Assembly (NCBI GenBank): GCA_017404205.1
Contig: JAFRCV010000006.1
Coordinates: 1 to 64,000, forward strand
Source of the DNA: Erysipelotrichaceae bacterium
GTDB taxonomy: Bacteria > Bacillota_I > Bacilli_A > Erysipelotrichales > Erysipelotrichaceae
Direction: 5' to 3'
DNA: 64,000 nt
In this document: positions 17,747 through 26,298 of the stretch, piece by piece
How the letters are laid out: each line of letters begins with the position of its first letter
How positions within the stretch are numbered: position 1 is the first letter of the stretch
Notes under the pieces: model-generated
Seen by the model: only the letters and a program-made list of their open reading frames with translations
What the model was told of the DNA's origin: nothing
Databases searched by the model: none
Made by a program: the position numbers and the translations under genes

Positions 17747-19342
17747 ATGAAAAAGTTGTTGGTAGTTTTATTGGCCTTGCTTATGCTAGTGGGCTGTGGC
17801 CAAGGCGGTAAGAGTGATGATGGAGAAACAGTAGTTATCTATCAAAACGAAAATGTCAGAAAAGCAATTGCTTATGCAATCGATAGAGAAGCACTTGCTA
17901 AATCTTTGAATGATGGATCTGTTGGCGCAGAGGGAATTATTCCTTTTAAACTAGCATCTAATCCTGAAACAGGTAAAGACTTTAGAGAAGATCAAGGATC
18001 AGTTGTTGCCTATGATGTAGATGCAGCAAAAGGCTATTATGAAACTGCTCTAGAAGAGCTTAATAAAAAGTCTTTAAAAATTGATTTGCTTTATGGAACA
18101 AATGAAGGTGATTCAGTTATTAAAGCTGCAGAACAAATTGCTTATTATCTAGAAGAAGTAGGTTTTGAAGTAAATTTGGTAGCTAAACAAAAGAAAGAAA
18201 GACTTTCTTTATTAACTGATGGCGATTATGAAGTATGTTTAACTCGTTGGGGCCCTGACTATGCTGATCCTCAAACATATATGGACTTATTTGTAAGCAC
18301 AAACGTTTCAAACAATTCAGGTAGATATAATAGTGCTGAATATGACAAATTGATTGCTGATGCACTAAAAACTACCGACATGAAAGAAAGATGGCAAAAA
18401 TTCTTAGAAGCTGAAAAAGTATTAGTTGAAAAAGACAACGCCATTGTACCTGTATTCCAAGCAGGTGGAGCTATGATCATTAGACCAGGTGTAGGTGGTA
18501 TTGAATTCCATTCAGCAGCCGTTGATAATTATCGTCATGTATTTGGCAAAGACACATTAACATTAATAACAAATACAGATATTTTAAATCTTGATAACCA
18601 AGTTGCTACAGATGGAACATCGTTTATCGCTCAAACAATGTTCATGGGTGGTTTAACAGAACTTGATGAAAGTGGCAATCCTGTTTTAGATTTAGCTGAA
18701 AGCTATGATGTAAATGAAGATGGAACTGTATATACATTCAAGATTAGAGATGATGCAAATTGGTACAACAATAAAGGTGAACTAGTTGCTCCAATAACTG
18801 CATATGATTTTGAATATTCTTGGAATAGATTAATCTCTGATGAATTAGCTTCTGAATATAATTGGTGGTTAGATACAATGTCTGTTGATTCTTGGAAAGC
18901 AATTGATGATAAGACATTTGAAGTTACATTAAGTACACCTTCGGGAATATTCCTAGGTTGTCTTGCTTTCCCAAGTGTATTCCCAATTAACCAAGAATTT
19001 GCTGAAGCACAAGGCAATCAATATGCTACTAGTGCTGAAACAGTATTAAACTGTGGACCATTTATCTTAGATTCATGGACTCCAGATTATTCTTATGAAT
19101 TTGTTAAGAATCCTAATTATTATTTTGCTGATGATTATACAAAAGCTGGTGGTGCTAATAAAGTTGTATTTAGAGTATTAGCTGATACACAAACAGCATT
19201 AATGGAATATGAAGCTGATAAGATTGACACTGTAATATTAGCTGGTGAACAAGTAGATGCTAATAAAAATGTTGATGGCTATGTCGATCGTTTACAAGGA
19301 TATCTATTCTATCTATCATTAAATATTAATCATTACGAATAA
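17747..19342 (+). CDS. oppA: Oligopeptide-binding lipoprotein OppA with circularly permuted domain order
   Basis: The 531-residue lipoprotein (signal peptide and VGC lipobox, Cys17) contains all segments of an SBP_bac_5 peptide-binding protein, but in swapped order. Residues about 33-268 match the normal C-terminal half (NENVRKAIAYAIDREAL, RWGPDYADPQTYMDLF, VPVFQ). Residues about 270-531 match the normal N-terminal half (TLTLITNTDILNLDNQ, GGLTELDESGNPVLDLAESY, YTFKIRDDANWYN, ending LFYLSLNINHYE). In ordinary homologues the LSLN segment runs straight into NVRKAIAYAID. A strong AAAAAGGAGG site precedes the ATG. It opens the opp operon, and a hairpin follows. It is either a real permutation or a rearranged assembly. 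Confidence 0.85.
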   Translation: MKKLLVVLLALLMLVGCGQGGKSDDGETVVIYQNENVRKAIAYAIDREALAKSLNDGSVGAEGIIPFKLASNPETGKDFREDQGSVVAYDVDAAKGYYETALEELNKKSLKIDLLYGTNEGDSVIKAAEQIAYYLEEVGFEVNLVAKQKKERLSLLTDGDYEVCLTRWGPDYADPQTYMDLFVSTNVSNNSGRYNSAEYDKLIADALKTTDMKERWQKFLEAEKVLVEKDNAIVPVFQAGGAMIIRPGVGGIEFHSAAVDNYRHVFGKDTLTLITNTDILNLDNQVATDGTSFIAQTMFMGGLTELDESGNPVLDLAESYDVNEDGTVYTFKIRDDANWYNNKGELVAPITAYDFEYSWNRLISDELASEYNWWLDTMSVDSWKAIDDKTFEVTLSTPSGIFLGCLAFPSVFPINQEFAEAQGNQYATSAETVLNCGPFILDSWTPDYSYEFVKNPNYYFADDYTKAGGANKVVFRVLADTQTALMEYEADKIDTVILAGEQVDANKNVDGYVDRLQGYLFYLSLNINHYE

Positions 19343-19364
19343 TTTTAATTTAAAAACAAACACA

Positions 19365-19394
19365 AACTAGAGCGATTAGTTTCGCTCTAGTTTT
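19365..19394 (+). terminator. Hairpin between oppA and oppB
   Basis: An 11-bp stem (AACTAGAGCGA with TCGCTCTAGTT) and a short T tail form a partial terminator. Such elements usually let the binding protein be made in excess of the membrane components. Confidence 0.8.
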
Positions 19395-19412
19395 CACACA
19401 TTAGGAGGGAGT

Positions 19413-20348
19413 ATGAAAAAATATATTTTAAAAAGAGTTCTAATATCGCTCGCAACTCTTTTTGTTATATTGCTGGTATTATTCATACTAATGGATCTCA
19501 TGCCAGGAACACCATTTAATGATGAAAAATTAACTGAAGCTCAAAAGACTTTATTATTTGCTAAATATGGCTTAGATAAACCAGTATTAGTTAGATTTTT
19601 TCTTTATGCAAAGAATATGTTGAAGGGAGATCTTGGTGTATCATATGCTATAAATAAAAATTTTGCTGTTAGTGAAATGGTAAAAGATCGTTTAGGAATT
19701 TCAATAGCTGTTGGAGCTATGGCAATGATTATCGGCACAATATGTGGCTTGCTATTAGGCATCTTAGCTGCTTTGAATCATAACACTTGGATTGATAATT
19801 TATGTTCTGCCATTTCAGTAATAGGTGTAAGCATTCCTTCCTATGTTTTTGCACTATTATTATGCTACTATGTGGCGTATCGTTTAGGATTGCTACCAAT
19901 CCTATATAATGTTGAACAGCCATTCATTTCTTTAATTTTGCCATCTATCGCATTATCTGTATCACCTACAGCTAATATCGCAAGATTCACAAGAAGTGAA
20001 ATGATTGATGTCTTAAATTCTGACTATATATTATTAGCTGAGTCTAAAGGCATAAAAAACTGGAAATTAATAATAAGTCATGTCTTAAGAAATACACTAA
20101 TACCTGTCATCACAGTTATGGGACCAATATTAGTAAATTTATTAACTGGTTCTAGTGTAATTGAAAAGATTTTTGGCATCCCAGGAATTGGAAAACTAAT
20201 GATTACAGCTATTCAAGAGAATGATTACAATGTAACAATCGCATGTGCTTTTGTTTATTCAGTGTTATACATAATCGTTATGTTATTTGTCGATATATTA
20301 TATGGCATAATTGATCCACGCATTCGTATCGCAAAGGAGGGCAATTAA
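19413..20348 (+). CDS. oppB: Oligopeptide ABC transporter permease OppB
   Basis: This 311-residue integral membrane protein has an N-terminal helix (LISLATLFVILLVLFILMDLMPGTPFND) and the conserved PGTPF/KYGLDKPV region. Five further helices follow, with the permease EAA-type loop (LAESKGIKNWKLIISHVLRNTLIPV). It forms the inner-membrane channel with OppC. An AGGAGGGAG site precedes the ATG. Length and topology are typical. Confidence 0.93.
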   Translation: MKKYILKRVLISLATLFVILLVLFILMDLMPGTPFNDEKLTEAQKTLLFAKYGLDKPVLVRFFLYAKNMLKGDLGVSYAINKNFAVSEMVKDRLGISIAVGAMAMIIGTICGLLLGILAALNHNTWIDNLCSAISVIGVSIPSYVFALLLCYYVAYRLGLLPILYNVEQPFISLILPSIALSVSPTANIARFTRSEMIDVLNSDYILLAESKGIKNWKLIISHVLRNTLIPVITVMGPILVNLLTGSSVIEKIFGIPGIGKLMITAIQENDYNVTIACAFVYSVLYIIVMLFVDILYGIIDPRIRIAKEGN

Positions 20349-21362
20349 ATGACTAATTTTGATCATGAATTTCATAATGATGATTTCAAATTTGCTCATT
20401 CTGCAGATGAAAAACTTGTCGATAAGAATTATAGTGCTACTTCTTATGCAAAAGATGTATGGAATAATTTTAAGAAGAATAAAGGCGCATTAATCGGCGC
20501 AATCATCATCTTAATAATTGTTTTAATGGCTATTATTGGTCCAAACATGAATAGTTTTACCTATAAACAAATTCATAGTGGGCAAGAATGTCTAGTTCCT
20601 CGTATCCCTGGCTTAGAAAAACTTGGAATAGCAGATGGCTATCATAATGGCACAAATCAATATTTAGAAAAAGGTGCTGAAGATGTTTATTATTGGTTTG
20701 GCAGCGATACACAAGGAAGAGATATTTGGACAAGGGTTTGGTCTGGAACCAGAGTATCTTTAATCATCGCCTTAGCAGCAGTGTTGATTGATATTATCAT
20801 TGGCATGGTATATGGACTTATATCGGGATTTTTTGGTGGCATGGTTGATAATGTTATGCAAAGATTTGCGGAAATATTAAATGGAATACCAACCCTAGTA
20901 ATTGTCACTTTATTAGGAATGGTTTTACCGGCTGGAATAGTGTCTATTATTTTCGCTTTAATGTTGACTGGTTGGATTGGTATGGAGAGAATAGCTAGGG
21001 CACAAGTATTAAAAGTTAAGGAACAAGAATTTGTTTTAGCTTCAAGAACACTTGGCGCAAGTAAATTAAGAATAATATTTTCAGAAATATTACCTAATAT
21101 TTTAGGACAAGTAATTGTTACAAGTATGTTTTCAATTCCAAATGCTATTTTCTTAGAAGCATATTTATCATTTTTAGGATTAGGTGTACCAGCACCTATG
21201 GCTTCGCTTGGCTCACTTGTTTCAGATGGTTATAAATCAATGACGACATTTCCACACATATTAATAATCCCTGTTATTGTTATGGCGATATTGATGTTGT
21301 GTTTTAATTTATTTGCTGATGGATTAAGAGATGCATTTGATCCAAAAATGTTAAATAAGTAA
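20349..21362 (+). CDS. oppC: Oligopeptide ABC transporter permease OppC
   Basis: This 337-residue membrane protein starts with a soluble tail and a first helix (GALIGAIIILIIVLMAIIGP). It has the OppC extracellular GSDTQGRDIWTRVWSGTRVSL motif and a C-terminal permease block with the EAA loop (LASRTLGASKLRIIFSEILPNILG). It follows oppB without a gap and shares its AAAGGAGGG ribosome binding site region. It pairs with OppB. Confidence 0.93.
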   Translation: MTNFDHEFHNDDFKFAHSADEKLVDKNYSATSYAKDVWNNFKKNKGALIGAIIILIIVLMAIIGPNMNSFTYKQIHSGQECLVPRIPGLEKLGIADGYHNGTNQYLEKGAEDVYYWFGSDTQGRDIWTRVWSGTRVSLIIALAAVLIDIIIGMVYGLISGFFGGMVDNVMQRFAEILNGIPTLVIVTLLGMVLPAGIVSIIFALMLTGWIGMERIARAQVLKVKEQEFVLASRTLGASKLRIIFSEILPNILGQVIVTSMFSIPNAIFLEAYLSFLGLGVPAPMASLGSLVSDGYKSMTTFPHILIIPVIVMAILMLCFNLFADGLRDAFDPKMLNK

Positions 21363-21371
21363 GGAGTTCAC

Positions 21372-22469
21372 ATGGAAACAATTAAAAGAAACAAAAATGA
21401 AAGAGTCTTATTTATTCGTGATTTGAATATATCTTTTAAAACTGCTTATGGTATAGTTAACGCAATAAGAGGTGTAAGGCTAGACTTATTTAAAGGCGAA
21501 ACAATTGCGATTGTTGGTGAATCAGGATCGGGAAAATCAGTAACCGTAAAAACATTAATGGGCATTTTAGATTCAAATGGAGTTATTGATTCTGGACAAA
21601 TAATATATACATACAAAGATGAAAATGGCGATGAACAAGAAATTGATTTAGTAAAGATGAATCAAAAAGAAATAAGATATAAATTATGTGGTAAACATAT
21701 CGCCATGGTCTTTCAAGATCCAATGACTTCGCTAGATCCGACAATGTCTATTGGCAAACAAATTATGGAGCCAATGAGACAACATTATAAATATTCAAAA
21801 CAAGAAGCTAAACAAAAAGCTCTTAAATTATTAGAAGAAGTTGGCATTGATAATCCAGAGAAAAGATTTAAACAATATCCTCATGAATTATCAGGTGGAA
21901 TGAGACAAAGGGTTGTCATTGCGATTGCGCTTGCGTGTGATCCAGATATTCTTATTTGTGATGAGCCAACAACAGCGCTAGATGTTACAATACAGGCAAA
22001 AATACTTGAACTAATAAAAGAAATTCAAAATAAAAAAGGTATATCAGTAATCTATATTACACATGATTTAGGGGTGGTTGCGAAAGTTGCAGATTATGTT
22101 GCGGTAATGTATGCAGGAAGAATAGTTGAAAAAGGAAAGATTAATGAAGTCTTCTATGATCCAAGACACCCATACACATGGGGACTATTATCTTCAATGC
22201 CTGATACAGATACAAATTCAAGAAGACTATTTGCCATTGCTGGCTCACCACCAAATCTAATGGAAAGAGTAAATGGCGATGCCTTTGCGCCTAGAAATCC
22301 TTATGCATTAAATATTGATTTTAAAGAAGAACCACCAATGTATGATGTTGGTGGGCAACATCGTGTTGCATCTTGGCTTGCTGATCAAAGGGCACCAAAA
22401 GTTTCTTTACCAGTAGAACTTCAAGAAAAATTGGAAAAAATGAAAAAGGAGGCTAGTATTTATGACTAA
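21372..22469 (+). CDS. oppD: Oligopeptide ABC transporter ATP-binding protein OppD
   Basis: The 365-residue ATPase has Walker A GESGSGKS, a Q-loop in MVFQDPMTSLDPTMS, the signature LSGGMRQRVVIAIAL, Walker B ILICDEPTTALD and a switch His in ITHDLG. The C-terminal oligo_HPY region (DPRHPYTWGLLSSMPD) is typical of peptide importers. It powers uptake with OppF. It overlaps oppF by eight bases. Confidence 0.94.
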   Translation: METIKRNKNERVLFIRDLNISFKTAYGIVNAIRGVRLDLFKGETIAIVGESGSGKSVTVKTLMGILDSNGVIDSGQIIYTYKDENGDEQEIDLVKMNQKEIRYKLCGKHIAMVFQDPMTSLDPTMSIGKQIMEPMRQHYKYSKQEAKQKALKLLEEVGIDNPEKRFKQYPHELSGGMRQRVVIAIALACDPDILICDEPTTALDVTIQAKILELIKEIQNKKGISVIYITHDLGVVAKVADYVAVMYAGRIVEKGKINEVFYDPRHPYTWGLLSSMPDTDTNSRRLFAIAGSPPNLMERVNGDAFAPRNPYALNIDFKEEPPMYDVGGQHRVASWLADQRAPKVSLPVELQEKLEKMKKEASIYD

Positions 22470-23394
22470 TATTAGACAACCCTTACTTCATGTAGAAAAT
22501 TTAAAACAATATTTTAAAGTATCTAGAAACTATATGACAAAAGCCGTAGATGGTATCAGTTTTGATATATACGAAGGGGAAACATACGGATTAGTTGGTG
22601 AATCAGGATCGGGTAAATCAACTACAGGAAGATCGTTAATAAGATTGTATGAGCCAACTGATGGCAAGATTATTTTTGATGGTCATGATATATCAGGAAA
22701 ACTTAATAAAGAAGATGAAAAATTCTTGAGAACAAATATGCAAATGATCTTCCAAGATCCAATGGCTTGTTTAAACCCACGACGTAAAGTATCGCAAATA
22801 ATTGCTGAGGGGTTAAAAATTCATCATATTTGTAAAGATAACGATGAAATAAATGAAAAGGTAACAAACATTTTGGACAAAGTTGGATTGTCAAAAGAAC
22901 AAGGGACACGTTTTCCACATCAGTTTTCTGGTGGTCAAAGACAAAGAGTTGGCATCGCAAGAGCGCTTGTGATGAATCCTAAACTTGTTATTGCTGATGA
23001 ATGTATTTCAGCATTAGATGTTTCCATTCAAGCACAAGTTGTAAATATGATGAAAGATTTACAAGATGAACTAGGAACAACTTATCTATTTATTGCTCAC
23101 GATTTATCAATGGTTAAATATATATCGGATCGTATTGGTGTAATGCATTTAGGGCACATTGTTGAAACAGGCACAACTGATGAAATATTTAAAAATCCAA
23201 TTCATCCATATACTAAATCGCTATTAAGTGCCATTCCTCATCCAAACCCTGTTGTTGAAAAACAAAGAGTAGCACTAAACTATGATAAAGAAAAAGAAGG
23301 CATTGACTACAATCTTGGCCATCAACATCAATTAAGCGAAAACCATTTTGTATTAGCTACTGATGATGAATTTGAAAAATGGATGAATAAATAA
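22462..23394 (+). CDS. oppF: Oligopeptide ABC transporter ATP-binding protein OppF
   Basis: The 310-residue ATPase carries Walker [13 protein letters not shown], the signature [15 protein letters not shown], Walker [13 protein letters not shown] and the oligo_HPY ending ([19 protein letters not shown]). The stretch ADECISALD is usual for OppF. An AAAAAGGAGG site lies within the end of oppD. It acts as a heterodimer with OppD. Confidence 0.94.
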   Translation: MTNIRQPLLHVENLKQYFKVSRNYMTKAVDGISFDIYEGETYGLVGESGSGKSTTGRSLIRLYEPTDGKIIFDGHDISGKLNKEDEKFLRTNMQMIFQDPMACLNPRRKVSQIIAEGLKIHHICKDNDEINEKVTNILDKVGLSKEQGTRFPHQFSGGQRQRVGIARALVMNPKLVIADECISALDVSIQAQVVNMMKDLQDELGTTYLFIAHDLSMVKYISDRIGVMHLGHIVETGTTDEIFKNPIHPYTKSLLSAIPHPNPVVEKQRVALNYDKEKEGIDYNLGHQHQLSENHFVLATDDEFEKWMNK

Positions 23395-23396
23395 TC

Positions 23397-24038
23397 ATGA
23401 AAATCGCAATTATTCAAAGATATAAGATAGATGAAGATGGTGATGGAATCTTCTATACAACCAAAGACAATGTCAAAATGTTTGAAAACAAAAACATCAA
23501 ATTAGTATTTGTGAGCAATACAGAAAACATTGATGAAGTTGTAAAAGAATGTAATGGTTTATATGTTCCAGGAGGCGTAGATGTTTGTCCAAAACACTAT
23601 CATGAAGAAGTAAGTGGAACATTAAAACATTATGATTTTTTGGATGAAATTGATTTCGCTTATATTAAAGCATTTTATAAAGCAAATAAACCGATACTTG
23701 GTGTTTGTAGAGGACAACAAGTTATCAATGTTTGTTTTGGTGGAACTTTATATCAAGATATCTCAAATCATGTTGATGTCTGGCATGATGTAAAAGTTGA
23801 AGATATATCATTCATTAAAGATATTTATAAAAAGGATGTTATTAATGTTAATTCATATCATCATCAAGCAGTTAAGAAAATTGCAGACGGCTTTAAAGTA
23901 GTCGCAAAAAGTTTAGATGGAACAATTGAAGCGATGCAATATAAAAACATTTATACAGTTCAATGGCATCCTGAAAAATATGATGCCGATGTATTTATCA
24001 ATTATTTTATTAATAATATTTTTTGTAAAACTGAATAA
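23397..24038 (+). CDS. Class I glutamine amidotransferase-like gamma-glutamyl hydrolase (peptidase C26/PuuD-like)
   Basis: The 213-residue protein has the nucleophile elbow LGVCRGQQVINVCFGGTLYQDI and the His/Glu pair in QWHPEKYD, and the GGVDVCPKHYHEE start of the family. Peptidase C26 enzymes hydrolyse gamma-glutamyl amides such as gamma-Glu-GABA or other gamma-glutamyl peptides. It starts two bases after oppF, so it is co-transcribed with the peptide importer and may process imported gamma-glutamyl compounds. A clear ribosome binding site is absent, so translation may be coupled. Confidence 0.85.
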   Translation: MKIAIIQRYKIDEDGDGIFYTTKDNVKMFENKNIKLVFVSNTENIDEVVKECNGLYVPGGVDVCPKHYHEEVSGTLKHYDFLDEIDFAYIKAFYKANKPILGVCRGQQVINVCFGGTLYQDISNHVDVWHDVKVEDISFIKDIYKKDVINVNSYHHQAVKKIADGFKVVAKSLDGTIEAMQYKNIYTVQWHPEKYDADVFINYFINNIFCKTE

Positions 24039-24065
24039 AATCAGTAGCAATAAATACATAAAAGT

Positions 24066-24088
24066 AAAAGAGGCGTAGCCTCTTTATT
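24066..24088. terminator. Bidirectional terminator between the opp operon and the nucleotidyltransferase gene
   Basis: AAAGAGGC and GCCTCTTT pair around GTA, with A and T runs on the two sides. It overlaps the last codon of the convergent gene ending at 24084. Confidence 0.8.
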
Positions 24089-25202
24089 TTGTTTTGTTGA
24101 ATAATGTTTTGATTTCCCAAAGTATCTTTTTTGTGTTTTTAAATAAGCCATGAATCAAACGGTAAATAGTCAAAAAAGGTCTAGCCCATTTGTGTTTATA
24201 AAAGAATGGATATGATTTTTTTAAATACATTTCATCAAGAAATATTCTATTTAAGATATATTTAAAGATATTTATTTTGCCATCATTATTTCTGTTTTTT
24301 TCTAATGATTGGAATACGCCACCTTGGCTGCTACCGTTGGCTCCAGAAACAAACATCAATTCTAAAAGATGTAGTTCTTCTTTATTCAATTCATCATTGT
24401 TATCAAATAATTTATAAGCGGTATTTCTAAATAATTCTTCTTGTTTAACTAGATTCATTTTATTTAAAGAATCTTTAATAAAAACCCAATCAAGATCATT
24501 ATTCTTTGTATATAAATAAAAATCTATAAGATGTCTTATGCCAACGCCATTAACAACAAAGTGACAATAGGCATGACAAAACAAGTATAAATAAAATTCT
24601 TCTTTACTTAGATGGTATTCGTATTTATTTTCTTTATCTTGAATTAAACGATTAGTAATTGAGGAAAAATATTCATTTACTTCTTTAATATCATATTCAT
24701 CAAATAATGATTTATGAAATTCATAACTATATATTGGCTGTTTATGATAAACATCATGGTGATCACCACCAAATTCTTCACAAGTAAAGCCAAGAGAAAG
24801 CATTATTTCATTAATCTTAATTAAATCTTTTTCTTCCACAAGAATGTCGTTGTCAGACATCTCACGATATGCTCCGCTAGGATAGTAATCTTTCATCTTC
24901 AACCCTTTTAATAAACAATATTTAATGTTGTTTTTTTCAAAGAGCTTTAAGATTTCTTCTCGTTGTGTATTGAACAAGATATCTCTTCTTACAGCTTTAA
25001 TAATAGCTTTAGTCCAATATGGTTTAGGATTGTTAAAAGCACTGCCAACTAGTGATGCTAAGCGTTGGCTCTTACACAAATTAAAAAGATCAACATCGTT
25101 TTCTATACTGTCAGTTTTTTGTTTATTCAAGGCAAGATTTATTAAATAAATCATTTCTGAATAAGTTTCATTATTTAATATATTTCTTTTCCTTAACATC
25201 AT
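24084..25202 (-). CDS. Nucleotidyltransferase family protein (NTP_transf_5-like)
   Basis: The 372-residue protein shows the pattern of uncharacterised nucleotidyltransferases: YCLLKGLKMKDYYPSGAYREMSDNDILVE at about residues 94-122. The DND of that stretch is the likely metal-binding pair. A helical C-terminal region contains HAYCHFVVNGVGIRHLIDFYLY. This family recurs in gene clusters with PqqD-like and HPrK-like proteins, including some lasso-peptide clusters. Here it overlaps the HPrK-like gene by four bases as third gene of such a trio. Its substrate, and whether it modifies a peptide, are unknown. Confidence 0.75.
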   Translation of the reverse strand: MMLRKRNILNNETYSEMIYLINLALNKQKTDSIENDVDLFNLCKSQRLASLVGSAFNNPKPYWTKAIIKAVRRDILFNTQREEILKLFEKNNIKYCLLKGLKMKDYYPSGAYREMSDNDILVEEKDLIKINEIMLSLGFTCEEFGGDHHDVYHKQPIYSYEFHKSLFDEYDIKEVNEYFSSITNRLIQDKENKYEYHLSKEEFYLYLFCHAYCHFVVNGVGIRHLIDFYLYTKNNDLDWVFIKDSLNKMNLVKQEELFRNTAYKLFDNNDELNKEELHLLELMFVSGANGSSQGGVFQSLEKNRNNDGKINIFKYILNRIFLDEMYLKKSYPFFYKHKWARPFLTIYRLIHGLFKNTKKILWEIKTLFNKTK

Positions 25203-25927
25203 TTCATACCGTTATAGCTAATAATTGCAGACTTTGGATCTAGATTGCATTTAAGACGATAGAATTTAATTTTTCCATCTAGTTCACCTAAGATATTAAC
25301 AATTTTAAATAAATAGTGAGTGTTATTATGGCGATGAGTTTGATTAACTAAAGTAGAAAAAGCATCGTCAAAACTAATCTCATTAATTAGGTTATCTGTT
25401 CCTCTTTCAAGTATACAGATAGCTTTTAGCTCTTTGATTTCATTAATGCCATATTTTTCTTTTCCACGCCATGGAGTTCCACAAGCATATACTTTATTAT
25501 TCATTATTCTTAATAATGGTTTATCGCCATTTAGGACATAAGCATCTTTAAAATTATCTAAATAGAATCTTGTATGTGTTGTTTTTCCTGTTCCGGATTT
25601 AGCAGTAAAAATAAATGCTTCACCATTTACAACAACAACACTTCCATGAAAAATAATAGTTTTATAATCAATTATTTTTTTGCCAATTAAACGATATAAA
25701 GCAAGTGTCTCTAAATACTCATTTTGAAAATTGATTCTAGGTCTTCCTTCAGCATCATATTGGGCATATGATTTGATTCTTTCCTGTTCAATATCGTCTT
25801 GACTGATGTGCACACAAAAATCATCGCCATTATCACATAAATAATCCCGACAAAATTTCTTTGTAGTTTCATAATTGGCGAATACTTTGATATTGACATT
25901 AGCCAAAGAGATATTAAATTCTATCAT
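25199..25927 (-). CDS. HPr kinase-like protein
   Basis: The 242-residue protein carries the HPrK/PEPCK-like core. IIFHGSVVVVNGEAFIFTAKSGTGKTTHTR contains the P-loop (AKSGTGKT) near residues 109-118. The second motif is VLNGDKPLLR, and GTPWRGKEKYG follows. The N-terminal about 90 residues form a separate domain. True HPr kinase features are absent. In lasso-peptide clusters such proteins can phosphorylate the precursor C terminus. Overlaps of four bases at each end place it firmly in the PqqD operon. Confidence 0.8.
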   Translation of the reverse strand: MIEFNISLANVNIKVFANYETTKKFCRDYLCDNGDDFCVHISQDDIEQERIKSYAQYDAEGRPRINFQNEYLETLALYRLIGKKIIDYKTIIFHGSVVVVNGEAFIFTAKSGTGKTTHTRFYLDNFKDAYVLNGDKPLLRIMNNKVYACGTPWRGKEKYGINEIKELKAICILERGTDNLINEISFDDAFSTLVNQTHRHNNTHYLFKIVNILGELDGKIKFYRLKCNLDPKSAIISYNGMK

Positions 25928-26187
25928 TCAATAGCACCAATTTCTTTAAGTTTCTCTATTACTTTTAGGACACTTGTTTTAGCTTTATCATCATCGACAT
26001 CATATACTTCTTTAATTTTGCCTATTAAACCATCAATATCTATCTCATCTTTTAAACAATCAATAATAAATGCTGTTGTGCCATTTACGCTTAGCACGCC
26101 TCTAAAATCTTCTGCTAATTTTCCTGTTGGAACAAGTATAGTTTGATCATTTATTTTTTGAGTTAAAAAATTATTTTTTAAACGCAT
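25924..26187 (-). CDS. PqqD-family peptide-recognition protein
   Basis: The 87-residue product has the PqqD/RRE winged-helix pattern (VLSVNGTTAFIIDCLKDEIDIDGLIGKIKEVYDVDDDKAKTSVLKVIEKLKEIGAIE; quoted only as region 30-87). PqqD-type domains bind leader peptides of RiPP precursors. A GAGGAGC site precedes the ATG, and TATAAT lies upstream on the minus strand. It is first in a three-gene operon with HPrK-like and nucleotidyltransferase genes. No precursor ORF was found in the 111-bp upstream gap. Confidence 0.82.
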   Translation of the reverse strand: MRLKNNFLTQKINDQTILVPTGKLAEDFRGVLSVNGTTAFIIDCLKDEIDIDGLIGKIKEVYDVDDDKAKTSVLKVIEKLKEIGAIE

Positions 26188-26298
26188 ATAAGCTCCTCGT
26201 GATTAACTTAATTATACAAAAATAATTATAAAAGGGCATTTGTTTATTGTTTTAATTATTATTAATAAAAGTTGAAGATAAAGTGATAATATATCAGT

